DNA of 64,000 nt from Penium margaritaceum. Taxonomy: Eukaryota; Streptophyta; Zygnematophyceae; Desmidiales; Peniaceae. Made by a program: the position numbers and the translations under genes. This document shows positions 11,348-23,900 of this stretch, one piece after another (positions within the stretch are counted from its first letter, which is position 1; each line of letters starts with the position of its first letter). The stretch spans positions 163,214 through 227,213 of the forward strand of contig SZWC01000043.1 in NCBI GenBank assembly GCA_023375785.1, given 5' to 3'. The notes under the pieces are model-generated. The model searched no databases, was not told the origin of the DNA, and saw only the letters and a list, made by a program, of their open reading frames with translations.

Positions 11348-12406
11348 GATGTTGAAAATGATAGAATGATGGCTAAGGACGAGGGCAAAGAAAAGTTCCC
11401 AAGCAATGAGCATGAGGAAAGAGGTTATCTCTCCCACAGAGCTGGCTCAAGTGACTGGTATGTCAGACGAATGCCTAGACCATCGACAGCTGCCAAGTGA
11501 CAGGCCTTGCAGATATAGGCAGATAGGAAGTTTGTATAGGAGCTTGATGCAGCTTTTGTCAAAGCCTGTTGTGCAAAAGAAGAATGACTTAACATTAGAC
11601 GAGTTCCATTGGAGACACCATCTAAAGGTATGACATTGCAGGAATTTGCTGAATTGCCCTCATTGGACAAGGCACGTTTGGGTCAAGTGGTGGAGGATGA
11701 GTATGCAGATACCTTTTCACAATTCTCAATCAAGAATTATGCAAGGGCTTATATTGTGGATGTTGTAAAAGGGATCACTTACTAAGAGTTTTACGTGCCT
11801 GCAATTGAAGCAGGGATTCAAAATGCAAGTCCTTCATTCGGCCACATCCCTAGTTGGCCATGTAAATCAGCGATAACTGTTATAAACACCCTTTCCAAGT
11901 CTGGTGACGCCATGTGAGAAGACAAAAGAGTTTCACAAGGAGTGCCTTGTATTGACTAGACGAGATCCAAGACAATTTGAGGAGTTATGTGAAGTTATTG
12001 GTGTTCATGTTGGAAACGGGATATTGGAGGATGCAAAACATGGTGCTTTCAGGGATTGCAATACTCTCATAAGTGTTGGAGATAACCTGTTCACAATCCC
12101 ACCCAAAAGAGAGCAGTTGCCTGGAGGTGATCCTATTTTCCGTACTAGAGTGGCGCAATAGTGGAAGAGTTCGGCCGAGTGCTCGTCAAGCACAGGTGCT
12201 TGGACCTGATCTTGATTCAAGTGATGATCATGAGATTTCCAATAAGGAAGTCACCTGAGACTCGTGAAGAGCTGCGACTGGAAACTCAAAAGGAACGAGT
12301 GTATCAAAAGTTGCAGTATGAACAGAAGGAACATCTGGATGTTGGCGGGGAGCTGAAACCCTGTGCAAAGATGGAAGTGCACCTGGTGGAAACGTGGGAA
12401 GATTAA
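11348..12406 (+). pseudogene. Decayed protein-coding gene of unknown family
   Basis: From 11348 a single frame reads as protein for 190 codons with about five in-frame stops. It includes VENDRMMAKDEGKEKF, VPLETPSKGMTLQEFAELPS and VVEDEYADTFSQFSIKNYAR. Another frame then continues with protein-like composition (11904-12161: RRDPRQFEELCEVIGVHVGN and NTLISVGDNLFTIPPKREQL). A third stretch ending at 12406 is charged and probably helical (ETREELRLETQKERVYQKLQ). It starts directly after an acceptor-like tttcctgcag. Amino-acid composition and third-base behaviour look coding, but I do not recognise the family. It could be a host gene fragment or part of an unidentified transposon; no function is assigned. 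Confidence 0.45.
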
Positions 12407-12844
12407 GGTTGTGCTCGTCTCCAAGGTGTGTCTGATAGACATTAATGATTGTAGTCTATTTTTTCAAGTGGATTGAGTTAGTATGACATAATGTCTTGTA
12501 CATTCGAGTTTGTAATGATATGTGTTATGCTGAGGATCTTTAAAAATGGATTGTAATGTGTACCCAATGTACTTTTCAGGTTGATGCTTAAGTGGTGCTG
12601 GACCAGCACTGCCAAATGAGAAACCGGTTCAAGGCACTGGACCGTAATTGGGTTCATGTTGAGTGTAAATGTAACTTGATAAAATGATATATTCCCATGA
12701 ACTTCCCTTTATGGTGCATGTTATTTCAATGGTACCACTTTGGCATTCTCTCTCGTGTTGGCGAGGAGGGACGGTGTAGGATAGCAATGAAAAAGAAAGT
12801 GATATTATACACTTACAGCTGATGTAGAGTTGACGTTTTTGATG

Positions 12845-12849
<5 letters not shown>
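12407..12849. other. No gene recognised
   Basis: AT-leaning sequence with no supported coding region; it follows the decayed frame and leads into the TG microsatellite. Confidence 0.3.
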
Positions 12850-12889
<40 letters not shown>

Positions 12890-12910
12890 GTGTGTGTGTG
12901 TGTGTATGTG
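12850..12910. repeat. (TG)n microsatellite
   Basis: About 30 copies of TG with two single-base interruptions (one C near the middle, one A near the end). The minus-strand reading gives a His-Thr run that is not a gene. Confidence 0.95.
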
Positions 12911-13100
12911 TACAAATGTGTGAAGACAGAAAATATGTTTGCTATATTGTTTATAAGTTTGTTTGGGTGAGTAGAGATGCAAGGGAGATTTGTCCGTGGT
13001 AAGGTAGTGTAGGTCTGTTGGTATTAAATTGTTGACGTGAAGTGCAGTTTATTGATGAAGAGTAAAATGTGATGGTCATGTACACCAGTAAGCACATGAT

Positions 13101-13904
13101 GTGTTGGTCCTTGCTTGTTTTATGTGTATATGTAGTTTGCAACAGAAAGGTATGCAAAATCTCTTCAAGGATAGATCTGCTGTGCAATGGTGGAAATTCC
13201 AAGGGCCTGCTCCAGTGATGCTTGAGTTCAAGATTTGTTTGTATGCTGCACATGGAGGAAAGGAGCTGAACATGGGAGGTGCGTTCTATGCATATCTTAA
13301 GTACGGGTTTGAAGGAGGAGCCACACAGCTCCTCTTTCAAAATTCTGCAATACGATGGAGTTTTGTGGAGGCAACGGGAAGGAGGCCTGAGTGGCAACCA
13401 GCCTGCTGGTTTGTGGTGTCAATTTGAAGACAATATGTAGTCAACAAGCATCTGGATGAGTGGGTTTATTTGGGAGCCTACTTTGTGGAGAATGAGGTGG
13501 AACAAGGAGGCGAAGGCAAAGTTGCCATCTGCACAGTACTTGTTTTGGGCAATCAATGAAAGCAGCTCACTTATTTTAGGTACAAATTGGTGAATTCGCA
13601 AAATCTGTCACTGCGGCATTTGGCCAAGTCGTTGTTCAACAGTATGGGCGATGGCCAAAAAACGCTTGATCAAAGCTAGGTCAAACTTTTGAGGGGAAAA
13701 GAGTGTGTCAGTTACATAGACTTGATGGAGGGCGCGGCAAGGGTTTGGTGGTTGATGAAAGTTGCTTTGCTTTGCCATATTCAGAGTAGCAACAATCTAA
13801 TGACAGATGAGGAGAGGGTGGAAAAAGATGAGGAGAATGGGGATGATGTTGACAAGGAGGATGAGGAGGGTGAGGGAGCAGGAAGGAAGGAAAGGAAGAG
13901 GTAA
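13101..13904 (+). pseudogene. Protein-like frames of unknown family with acidic tail
   Basis: Downstream of an acceptor-like tatatgtag (about 13126-13134) a frame reads LQQKGMQNLFKDRSAVQWWK and continues to about 13427 (GKELNMGGAFYAYLKYGFEG). A second protein-like frame follows (13429-13560: VVNKHLDEWVYLGAYFVENE). A third (13689-13904) ends in a very acidic, then basic, tail (DEENGDDVDKEDEEGE, then KERKR). SAVQWWKFQGPAP faintly recalls the W-W-x-x-x-G-x-x-x-P opening of a hAT dimerisation domain, but the diagnostic SSS-x-x-ER block is missing, so I do not assign it. It may belong with the decayed gene at 11.35-12.4 kb. Confidence 0.3.
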
Positions 13905-15404
13905 GGTTGTTTTGTGTGAAGAAAAATAATGCTCTGTCTTCATGCATTTTGTTGATTGCTTTGGTATATTCTGACATGTTTCTTTTGCGAGAACATTATT
14001 TGGATGTTTTTTTTGGAGTCAAGCCTGCTAGTACAAGGTCAATGCAGTGGCTAACAAAGAAAAGGTTGATGTTGATACACTGCATAAATTGCTTCAGTAT
14101 TGTTCTCCTTGTTCTGATTAGTGAGAGTAGTTGTGTCCTCTCTGTCATGAACTCTTTATGAAACATTCACATGTGAGTATAACATGTATTGCATGAAATT
14201 TTAAGATGCATAAGGGAGTATTACTGAAATGGATTGATCTAGTAGTAGAGATATGGATAAACAACTCCCAATACAAAGAATCAATGGACAGAATGGGTCT
14301 TTCTAGAGTTAGTGTATAAAGTAATGAATGTAGAATGTAAGCTCTATCTATTTTAAACTTAGTAGGAAGCATTTGAAAGGTGACTTGATATTCTGAGCAG
14401 TGCGGATTTTGAAGCAACTATACGTTCATGACTGAGATGAACAGCTAGACATTGGGATGAGGAATACAATAGAATGGGGAAATCTTTATGTTGGATCAAT
14501 GGTTGGTATCATCATGCACCTGCATCATTGTTGATGATCCCGTCTGCAATCTGCCATCAATGAGCATCTACAAGACAGTTATCCCAATGGCCACGGCCTG
14601 ACCAAGCTGCCAATTGCCGACATTTGAGATCTACGAGTATTGGACTTGCTACCATCCAGAGAAAGGAATTGTCCTTGCATAAGCCATGGCTTAACTACTA
14701 ATTGCTAAAGTTGAGCCAGAAGGGGGTATTGCTTCCATCCAGTGTGTGACAAGATGAAGCCATTGATGCACTGTACTCATCACAACTGATGTAGTAAATT
14801 GTAGATGCTCCAAGAACAACGTCCCATGGTACAACATCTTCTTCATCCCAGTTTGCAGAACCTGTATGGTGATCAACGGAGCAAAGTAGTTAGTTGTGGA
14901 TGTACAACCAAGGGGAAATTTAAAAAGTTGAAAGATACAAGTGAAAGATGTAGATCACTTGGGGATCGGTTGTGAATCAGATGTCACTATTCAGTGAATT
15001 TTGTTAACCCACTTTGCGGTAGTTTGATGCTAGTTCATGCTTAGATGCTGTTGACAGGTTGTCAACGCCACTGATGAAGTCCAGGATGTGTTTCTACCAT
15101 ATTGCAACATGATCATGCATGGTAGGATCATGAAGGAGAAGGTCAGGATCATGAGGACACAAAGGAGGAGGTAAATATGAAGGATTACAAGAAATGAAAT
15201 AAGAATGGTATGGTCCGTGCATGTTAAGAACAAAAAACATGAAGAGGGGACAAAGAAACATGTATGTTCACATGACTTTAAAGCAGTTACAATACGTTTT
15301 CCAGGGAGGACTGGTGTTGCCATCTCTGAACTCTGACTTTGATGTAGACATCATGCTCACAAAGTGTTCTTGATTCCACTTATGTCTTCATCTGCTATGG
15401 TTTC
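13905..15404. other. No gene recognised
   Basis: About 1.5 kb of AT-leaning sequence. Open frames are short on both strands and none shows a recognisable motif. Confidence 0.35.
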
Positions 15405-15631
15405 AGCCACTGGTTGCCACTGGTTGCCACTGGTTGCCGCTGGTTGCCACTGGTTGCCGCTGGTTGCCGCTGGTTGCCGTTGGTTGCCGCTGGTTGCCGC
15501 TGGTTGCCGCTGGTTAGCACTAAATCTGGTTACCGCTGGTTGCCTCTCGTTGCCGTTGGTTTCCGCTAGTTGCCGCTGGTTGCCGCTGGGTGCCATGGGA
15601 GCGTAGCTGGTTGCTGCTGGATGCTCCTGGT
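15405..15631. repeat. 10-bp minisatellite (TGGTTGCCGC units)
   Basis: Around 18-20 imperfect head-to-tail copies of a 10-bp unit TGGTTGCC(G/A)C, the last ones degraded. A 10-bp unit keeps the minus strand open and produces an NQRQPAATSG-like repeat peptide, which I regard as an artefact. The array abuts the left LTR of element M1 at 15632. Confidence 0.9.
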
Positions 15632-16313
15632 TGTCAGAAGAATGCAGGCATGAGGAGAGCAGTAGCAGAAGTAAGCAGAAGCGTAGGGACATGCAAGTGT
15701 ACGTCAGCAGAGTGATGTAAGCGAGAGCGGTCCCGAGGAGTTAGTCACAGAGGTTGATAGACGCTGAGTCGTGAGGTAGTTGAGGTAGACGAGCTGACGT
15801 GAGAGAGTGCTGATGAGACGAATGATGGTTGGCGGAGTAAGAGAGCTAAGCGACGGAGCGGAAGTGACAGAGCGAAGAGCTCAGAGAGGCTGGCAAAGAC
15901 AGGGAATGCGAGGTGCGAGCAGAGCGAAGACACGGTGGCAAAGCCACGGAACCAAAAGGGAATAGGATGGGAAGAACTGTTCTGGTTAAACTGGGAGGGA
16001 ATGAACATCCTCCATATATCCAACAACAAGATACCAAACCGATAGCCAACGGCTTCTTGTTCGCTAGCCGAACGCGCTTGTGAAAAGATTATCACTTTTA
16101 TTAGGGGATCACTCGGTATGCTGACCGTTGACAACGGATAGCGAATGGTTACCGAGATGGTTCCTGCCGAAGCTTGAACTGGTTATTGAGAGCTCGGAGT
16201 GTCCGAGGGATTGGAGCAGGAGAGAGAAGTTGTCTGGCTTGTACCCGGGTCAGAGCCTGTTCTCCTTCTTCGGTAGTGAGGAGTCACCTTGGTGGAGTTG
16301 CTTGATTCTGACA
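15632..16313 (-). repeat. M1 3' LTR (682 bp)
   Basis: The left edge TGTCAGAAGAATGC and right edge ATTCTGACA give TG...CA ends and TGTCAGAAT-type termini shared with P2 and M2. On the minus strand it contains the family's core-promoter-like block: a TATATGG element followed by GGATGTTCATTCCCTC (16010-15995). Confidence 0.75.
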
Positions 16314-16906
16314 CCCTCCGTGACTTCGTCAAGGTGACAAGGAGAGAGGACTTGTTTGTGTAGGGGTTGGTCAGTGTTGACACCGGGGTGGCCAGTGCAG
16401 CACAACCTTGAGCAGTATTGATAGTGTGCAAACCCTTTGAGACAGAGGCTACTTGAGAGCAGTGGAGGTGGTATGATTGGGTCTGGTAGTGGACAAAGGC
16501 ATGCTTCAAGAAGGTCAACCCACATCTGTCGTATGTTGCCAGGATGAGCATTGATGTGCGGATGAAATTCTGTGTCTGCAATGCGGCGTAGAGACCTTCT
16601 GAGCGACTGCTCCATTTGCTGGCTTGGTGTAGTTGAGTTGCCCCATGGAGGTTGAAGGGCGGAAACAATGGATTCTCCTTGAACGTAGATAGGAGAATAC
16701 ATGGTAAGGAAATCTCTTGACCACTGGAAGATGTTGGTGCGTGCCCTGCTGGTCGTGTAGAAGTGGAGAGTGGGCAATGAAATGAGGAAGTTCTCTGGGA
16801 AGATGTCGTAGTTGAGTGGTCCATAGCTTCGAGCAAGAGAGTTGAAGAAGATGGTTTGCTCTTGTCTTGGTGGGAATTTGACAAGACACGCCTTCCAGTT
16901 AGCCAT
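16250..16906 (-). other. Long open frame near the 3' end of M1
   Basis: A 218-codon minus-strand open frame contains TTSRARTNIFQWSRDFLTMY and SPIYVQGESIVSALQ. The corresponding part of M2 (47328-46759, minus) reads SGAMNILQWSQDFCNLFHLW and YIKGVTISYTLQHYPL. The shared N-I-(F/L)-Q-W-S-(R/Q)-D-F block at the same place in two copies suggests a small, formerly coded protein. I do not recognise the family. Confidence 0.4.
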
Positions 16907-17139
16907 GATGAGGGAGGGCCCGTGAGAGACAGGCCGCGGAGCAGGGTTCAGTGTATTCCAGCGATGTTGAATGAAGTCAGAATGGAGCAGGTGAGTGGAA
17001 GGGTGAGGGGAAGAGCCAGGTCACTAGAGATGATGAAGCCTCGAGAAGGTGCAGGAGGTTGTAGAGTGGGCCGGAAAAGATTTTGTTCCGTGGAGAAAGT
17101 GAAAGCGGAGGAGAAAGTGGAGTACTTTTGGACGACGAA

Positions 17140-17670
17140 AAAGGGTGCAGGGGTGAAACCACGTGTGCTTGCGAAGTTTCGGCGTGGGCTCAGGTCGTTG
17201 CAACGCGAGCGATGCGACCGGGCGGATCCTTGTGCCGGACAGGGGATGATGCGGATGGCGGAAAGCGATTGATGATAGAGTGGGCGCAGGGGCAAAACCA
17301 TGTGCGCTGCTGAAATAGGGGAGTAGGATGCGGCAAGGGGAAGGCAGGTGCCAACGCGCCGCGAGAAATCTGCTACCAGCGTGGGTGCAGGCTGCTGCGA
17401 AGTGGGCAGCTAGCTCGTGCAGATCCTTGTACTGGTCACAGATGCTGATGATTGCTCATGAAGAAACGGAGGCTGATGATGATGGCGGAGTGGGCGAAGG
17501 GGCGAAACCACGTGCACTGAAAGAAGTTTTGGCATGGGCGCAGGTCGTCGTGGAATAGGCGATGCGACCGTGCGGATCCTTGTGCCGAGCTGAAAGCAAT
17601 GCTGAAGCGGAGGAGGCAATTGATGGATGAGTGGGCGCAGGGGCGGAACCACGTGCGCTGCAAGACGATG
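17140..17670 (-). repeat. M1 internal tandem units with G-box core
   Basis: The block ggGGCGnAACCACGTGCnCTGC recurs near 17155, 17300, 17500 and 17645, spaced about 145-205 bp, with partner words such as ggatccttgtgccg between. Three of the four copies hold the palindromic hexamer CACGTG. The same units occur in P1, P2 and M2. Confidence 0.65.
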
Positions 17671-18638
17671 CTGATGAAGATGTTAGATGTGAAGGCGGCG
17701 CGGAGGATGCTGATGACGGAGAGACGTGGAGCAGACGGAGACGAGGCAGGAACAGACGGCTGATCGAGCTGAGGAGCGAGGATAGCAAGGAGAACCAAAG
17801 GCAGCAGATGAGAATGATGCGATGGATGAGGATGGATGACGATGCCGAAGGAGGAAGGTAGAGGCAGACAGAGGCAGGAGAGATGAGAGGCGATGCGGTA
17901 GAGAGGTAGGGCGACACAACCACTTCCTCTGCTTTCAGGAGAGTGACGGCTTGTTCCCCAGTTGGCTCGGAAATGGGACCAGGAAGACTGGTGGTGTCCG
18001 ATATCTTGTTAGCTAGAGGAAGTTGGTTGCAACAGAGGGAGTCAGGCGCGGGCAGAGGCACTGGACCGCTGATGTCAGGAGAGTGACGGCTTGTTCCCCA
18101 GTTGGCTCGGATGGGAGTAGGAAAACTGGTGTTGTCCGATATCCTGACGACGGCAGTTTGGGCTGCAGCTGCTGACACGGTGAGAAGGCGATGCGAGAAG
18201 GCGGCTCGAGATGATGGATGCATGCGGACTGAGGATGACGGGGAGGAAGTAGCAGATGAGGCTGATGAGGAAAGAGGCGAGAGGAGGAGGTGCTTGTGGA
18301 GGCAGAGGCGATGAGGGGCAGTGGATGGTAGATGGCAAGAAGCTTCTTGGTAGTTGACGGTAGGCAGTGACTCGAGAGTTGCTTGTGGCTGATGTGGACG
18401 ATAAGTCACCGACTGTTGGCCACGGGCGCGGAAATGGGCGCAGGGCTTTCTTAGGATGACGAGGAGTTTCTTTAGCGCGGGGAACTCGTCAGGTAGAACT
18501 GCTGATGTCAGCTGCTAATGAAGCTGAGAAGAGCGAGGCGACGGTAGCGGGGGTAGAAGAGCGTGCATGGAAGCGAAGGAGGAAGGATGGATGCAGAGCG
18601 ATGACGTGGTCACGGGGTGCCAGGTGATGTTACCTGAA

Positions 18639-18650
18639 GCTCTGATACCA
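18639..18650 (-). other. M1 primer-binding site
   Basis: On the minus strand this reads TGGTATCAGAGC, complementary to the 3' end of plant-type initiator tRNA-Met. It is followed by ttcaggtaacatcacctgg, which is shared with P1, P2 and M2. Confidence 0.75.
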
Positions 18651-20489
18651 TGTGAGAAGAATGCCAGAGTGTCACACTTTGGCAGTGTAACTTCACACTT
18701 TGGCACTAGAGCTTCACACTTTCGCACTAGAGCGTCACACTTGGGCATTAGAGCTTCAAAGTTTGGCACAAGAGCATCAAACTTTGGCACAAGAGCGTCG
18801 CACTTTGGCACTAGAGCGTCACACTTTGGCACTAGAGCGTCACATTCTACCACTAGAGCAGCACAATTGTGCACTAGAGCTCCACACTTTGGCACTGGAG
18901 CGTCACACTTTGGCACTATAGCGTCACACTTTGGCAGTAGAGCTTCGAATTTTGGCACTGTAGCTCCACACTTTAGAACTACAACATCACAATATGGCAC
19001 TAGCATGTCACACTTCGGCACTAGAGCGTCACGCTTTGGCACTAGAGCCTCACACTTTGGCACTAGAGCATCACACTTGGCACTAGAGCTCCACACTTTG
19101 GCACTATAGATTTACAATTCTGTACTAGAGCTTGCACTTTGGCACTAGAGCGTCACACTTTGGCACAAGAGCATCACACTTTGGAACTAGAGCGTCACAC
19201 ATTGGCACTAGAGTGTCACACTTTGGCACTATAGCGTCACACTTTGGCACTAGAGCGTCACACATTGGCACTAGAGCATCATACTTTGGCACGGGAGGTC
19301 CACACCTTGGCACTAGAGCGTCACACTTTGGCACTAGAGCGTCACAGTTTGGCACAATAGCGTCACACTTTGGCACAAGAGCATCACACATTGGTACTAG
19401 AACGTCACACTTAGGCACTAGAGTGTCACACGTTGGCACTAGAGCATCACTCTATGGTACTAGAGCTTCAAACTTTGGCACTAGAGCGTCACTCTTTGGG
19501 ACTAGAGCGTCATACGTTTGCACTAGAGTGTTACGGTTTTGCACTGGAGCATCACACTTTGGCACTAGAGCTTTGAACTTTGGCACTAGAGCTCCACACT
19601 TCAGCACTTCAGCATCACAATTTGGCACTAGAGTGTCACACTTTGACACTAGAGCGTCACACTTTGGTAATAGAGCGTCACAAATTGGCAGTAGAGCGTC
19701 ACATTGTGGTACTAGGGCTTCCCACTTTGGCACTAGAGCGTCACACTTTGGGACCAGAGCGTCATACTTTGGCACTATAACGTCACACAATGGTACTATA
19801 GCTTCACACTTTGGCACTAGAGCGTCATACTTTGGGACAGGAGTGTTACGCTTTTGCACTAGAGCATCACACTTTGGCACTGAGCTTCGAACTTTGGCGC
19901 TGTAGCTCCACACTTTAGCACTATAACATCACACATTGGATCTAGAGCGTCACACTTTGGCACTAGAGCTTTGCACTTTGGTACTAGAGCGTCACACTTT
20001 GCCATTAGAGCATCACACCTTGGCACTAGAGTATCACACGTTTGCACTAGAGCGTCACACTTTGGCACTAGAGCTTCATATTTTGGCACTAGAGTTCCAC
20101 ACTTTTGCACTAAAGCGTCACACTTTGGCACTAGAGTGTCACACTTTGGCACTAGAGCATCACACTTTGGCACTATGGCTTCACACTTGGCACTAGAGCA
20201 TCACACTTTGGCAATAGAGCGTCACACTTTGGCACTAGAGCGTCACACTTTGGCACTAGAGCGTCACATTATGGCACTAGATTGTCACACATTGGCACTA
20301 GAGCTTCATACTTTGGCACTAGAGCGTCATACTTTGGCACTAGAGCCACACATTTTGGCACTAGAGTGTCGCACTTTGGCACTAGAGCATCACACTTTGG
20401 CACTAGAGCATTACACTTTGGCATTAGAGCATCGCACTCTGGCACTAGAGCGTCACACTTTGGCACTAGAGCATCACACTTTGGCACTA

Positions 20490-20930
20490 GGAGTTCGAAC
20501 TTTGGCAGTAGAGCGTCACACTTTGGCATGAGAGTGTCACACCTTGGCATTAGAGCATCACATTTTGGCACTAGAGTCTCACACTTTGGCACCAGAGCTT
20601 CACAAATGGGCTCTAGAGCATCACACGTTTGCACTATGGCGTCACACTTTGGCACTAGAGCGTCAAACATCACACTTCGGCACAAGAGCGTCACACTTTG
20701 CCACTAGAGCGTCACACTTTGGCACTATAGTGTCACACTTTGGCAATAGAGCGTCACACGTTGGCACTAGAGCTCCACATTTTGGCACTAGAGCCTCATG
20801 ATTTTGCACAAGAGCTCCACATTTTGGCACTAGAATATCACACATTGGCACTAGAGCTTCACACTTTGGCACTAGAGCTTCACACTTTGGCACTATATTG
20901 TCACACTTTACCACTACAACGTCAAACTTG
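20490..20930. repeat. Higher-order satellite segment, copy 1 (about 4.44-kb offset)
   Basis: A series of private unit variants recurs in the same order about 4444 bp further right at 24935-25375. The variants include cttcacaaatgggctctaga, then cacacgtttgcactatggcg, then catcacactt without a full unit, then tttgccactagag. This shows block duplication within the array rather than single-unit expansion. Confidence 0.8.
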
Positions 20931-23900
20931 AGCACTAGAGCATCACACTTTGGCACAAGAGCTTCACACTTTGGAACTAGAGAGTCACACTTTGGCACTA
21001 GAGATTCACACTTTGGCACAAGAGTATCGCCCTTTGGCAATAGAGCTTCACACTTTGGCACTAGAGCGTTGAACCTTGGATTAGAGCGTCATCCTTTGAC
21101 ACTAGAGTGACACACATTGGCACTAGAGCATCACACTTTGCCACTAGAGCGTCACTATTTGGCACTAAAGGGTCACACTTTCGTACTAGAGCTCCACACT
21201 TAGGCACTAGAGCATCACACTTTGGCACTAGAGCGTCACACTTCGGCACTAAAGCTCCACGCTTAGGCACTAGAGCGCACACTTTTACATTAGAGCATCA
21301 CACTTTGGCACTAGAGCCCCAAACGTTGGCACTAGAGCTTCACACTTTGGCACTAGAGCGTCACACTCAGGCACTAAAGCGTCAAACTTTGGCACTAGAG
21401 CTAAACACATTGGCACTGGACCATCGCACTCTGGCACTAGAGCGTCACACATCGGCACTAGAGCTCCATACTTTGGCACTAGAGCGTCACACTTTGGCAC
21501 TAGAGCTTTATACTTTGGTACTAGAGCGTCACACCCTGGCACTAGAGCGTCACACATCGGCACTATAGCATCACACCTTGGCACTATAGCGTGGCACTTC
21601 CGTACTAGAGCGTCACACTTTGGCACTATCGAGTCACACTTTGGTACTAGAGCGTCACACATAAGCACTAGAGCGTCACACTTCGGCACTAAAGGTTCAT
21701 ACTTCGGCACTGGAGCGTCACACTTTGGCACTATAGCGTCACACTTTGGCACTAGAGCATGATCCTTTTCCACTAGAGCGTCACAATTTGGCACTATACT
21801 GTCACACTTTAACAAAAGCTTCACACTTTGGCACTAGAGCTCCACACTTTGGCACTGGAGCATCACTCTTTGGTACTAGAGCGTCACACGTCGGCATTAT
21901 AGCTTCACGCTTTGGCACTAGAGCGTCCCACTTTGGCACTAGAGCGTCACACTTTGGCACTAGCGCTTCACACTTTGGCACTATAGCGTCACACTTGGCA
22001 CTAGAGTGTCACAGTTTGGCACTAGAGCTACACACTTTGGAACTAGAGCGTCAGACATTGGCACTAGAGAGTCACACTTTGGCACTAGACAGTCACATTT
22101 GGCACTAGAGCGTCACACATTGGCACTAGAGCGTCATACTTTGACACTAGAGCTTCACACTTTTGCACTAGAGCTCCACACTTTGGCACCAGAGCATCAC
22201 ACGTTGGCACTAGAGCATCACACGTTGGCACTAAAGGTTCACACTTCGGCACTGGAGCGTCACACTTTGGCACTAGAGTGTCACACGTTGGCACTAGAGC
22301 ATCACACTTTGGCACTATGGCGTCACACTTTTGCACTAGAGTGTCACACTTTAACAAGAGCTTCACACTCTGGCACTAGAGCTCCACACTTTGGCACTAG
22401 AGCGTCACACTTTGGCACTAGAGCGTCAAACTTCCGCACTAGAGCGTCACACTTTGGCACTAGAGCATCACACTTTGGGACTAGAGCGTCACACTTTGGC
22501 AATACTGCTTCACACTTTGGCACTAGAGCATCACACATTGGCACTAGAGCTTCGCATTTTGGCACTAACGCCCCACACTTTGGCACTAACGCCCCACACT
22601 TGGCACTAGAGCGTCACAATTTGGCACTAGAGCGTCACACTTTGGCACTGGAGCGTCACACTTTGGCACTTGAGCGTCACACTTTGGCACTAGAGCGGCC
22701 CATTTTGGCACTAGAGTGTCACACTTTGGCAATACTGCTTCATACTTTGGCACTAGAGCGTCACACATTGGCACAAGAGCTTCACATTTTAGCACTAACG
22801 CTCCACACTTTGGCACTAGAGCTCCACACTTTGGCATTATAACATCACACTTTGGCACTAGAGCGTCCCCTTTGGCACTAGAGTGTCACACTTTGGCACT
22901 AGAGTGTCACACGTTGGCACTAGAGCGTCACACTTTGGTAGTAGGGCGACACACTTTGGCACTAGAGCGTCATTCTTTGGCACTAGAGGTTCACGCTTTG
23001 GCACTACATCGTCACACTTTAACAGTAGAGCGTCACACTTTGGCACTAGAGCATCAGACGTTGGCACTAGAGCGTCATAGTTTGGTACTAGAGTTTCACA
23101 CTCTGGCACTAGAGCTCCACACTTGAGCACTAAAGCATCAAATGTTAGTACTAGAGCATCCCAGTTTGGCACTAAAGCGCCAGACGTTGGCACTAACGGT
23201 TCACACCTGGGCACTGGAGCGTCACACATTGGCACTAGAGCGTCACACTTTGGCACTAGAGCGACACACTTTGTTACTAGAGCATCAAACTTTGGCACTA
23301 GACTGTCACTCTTTACCAAGTGCTTCACACTTTGGCAGAAGAGCTCCACACTCTGGCACTAGAGCATCGCACTTTAGCACTAGAGCATCACACTTCGGCA
23401 GTAGAGCGTCACACTTTGGCACTAGAGGGTCACACTTTGGCACTAGAGCGTCACACTTTGGCAATACAACGTCACACTTTGGCACTAGAGTGTCACACTT
23501 TGGCACTAGAGCTTCACACTTTGGCACTAGAGCGTCACACTTTGGCACTAGAGCGTCACACTTAGCACTAGAGTGTCACAGTTTGGCACTGGAGATTCAC
23601 ACTTTTGTACTAGAGCCTCACACTTTGGCACTAGAGAATCACACTTTGGCACTAGAGAGTCACACTTTGGCACTAGAGCGTCATACTTTGGCACTAGAGC
23701 TTCACACTTTGGCACTAGAGCTCTACACTTTGGCACCAGAGCATTGTACGTTGGCACTAGAGCTCCATACTTTGGCACTATAGCTTCACCCTTTGGCACT
23801 AGAGCTCCACATTTTGACACTAGAACGTCACACTTTGGCACTAGAGCATCACACTTTGGCAATAGAGCGTCACATGTTGGCACTAGATAATCACACTTTG

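Larger units (their letters stand above)
15632..18664 (-). mobile_element. Non-autonomous LTR element M1 (minus strand, 5' LTR lost)
   Basis: A minus-strand fossil of the same family as P1, P2 and M2. Its 3' LTR is at 15632-16313 (682 bp, ends TG...CA). The polypurine tract gaagtcacggaggg (minus strand) adjoins it. The primer site on the minus strand, TGGTATCAGAGC at 18650-18639, matches initiator tRNA-Met usage. Only about 14 bp of the 5' LTR (18651-18664) remain before the 21-bp satellite begins. The internal part (about 2.3 kb) is largely non-coding and carries tandem units. No reverse transcriptase, integrase or protease is present, so it depends on another element (LARD-like). No target duplication can be read because one end is missing. 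Confidence 0.75.

Noticed and set aside
11348-11917. Alternative genetic code (TAG/TAA read as glutamine)
   Set aside because: Some stops could be read as glutamine, but TGA stops also occur in the same frame and other remnants in the window show ordinary decay; degradation is the simpler explanation.
12629-12982. His-Thr-rich protein on the minus strand
   Set aside because: Product of the TG microsatellite.
13101-13427. hAT dimerisation domain
   Set aside because: VQWWKFQGPAP looks like the domain's start, but the S-S-S-x-x-E-R and R-N-R-L blocks that should follow are absent in every frame.
15357-15692. Glutamine/asparagine-rich repeat protein on the minus strand
   Set aside because: It is the translation of a 10-bp minisatellite; the open frame reflects the unit sequence, not a gene.
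17456-18409. 317-codon minus-strand open frame
   Set aside because: Serine/proline/leucine-rich translation of pyrimidine-rich internal DNA of M1; the equivalent region in P1, P2 and M2 is not open in the same frame.
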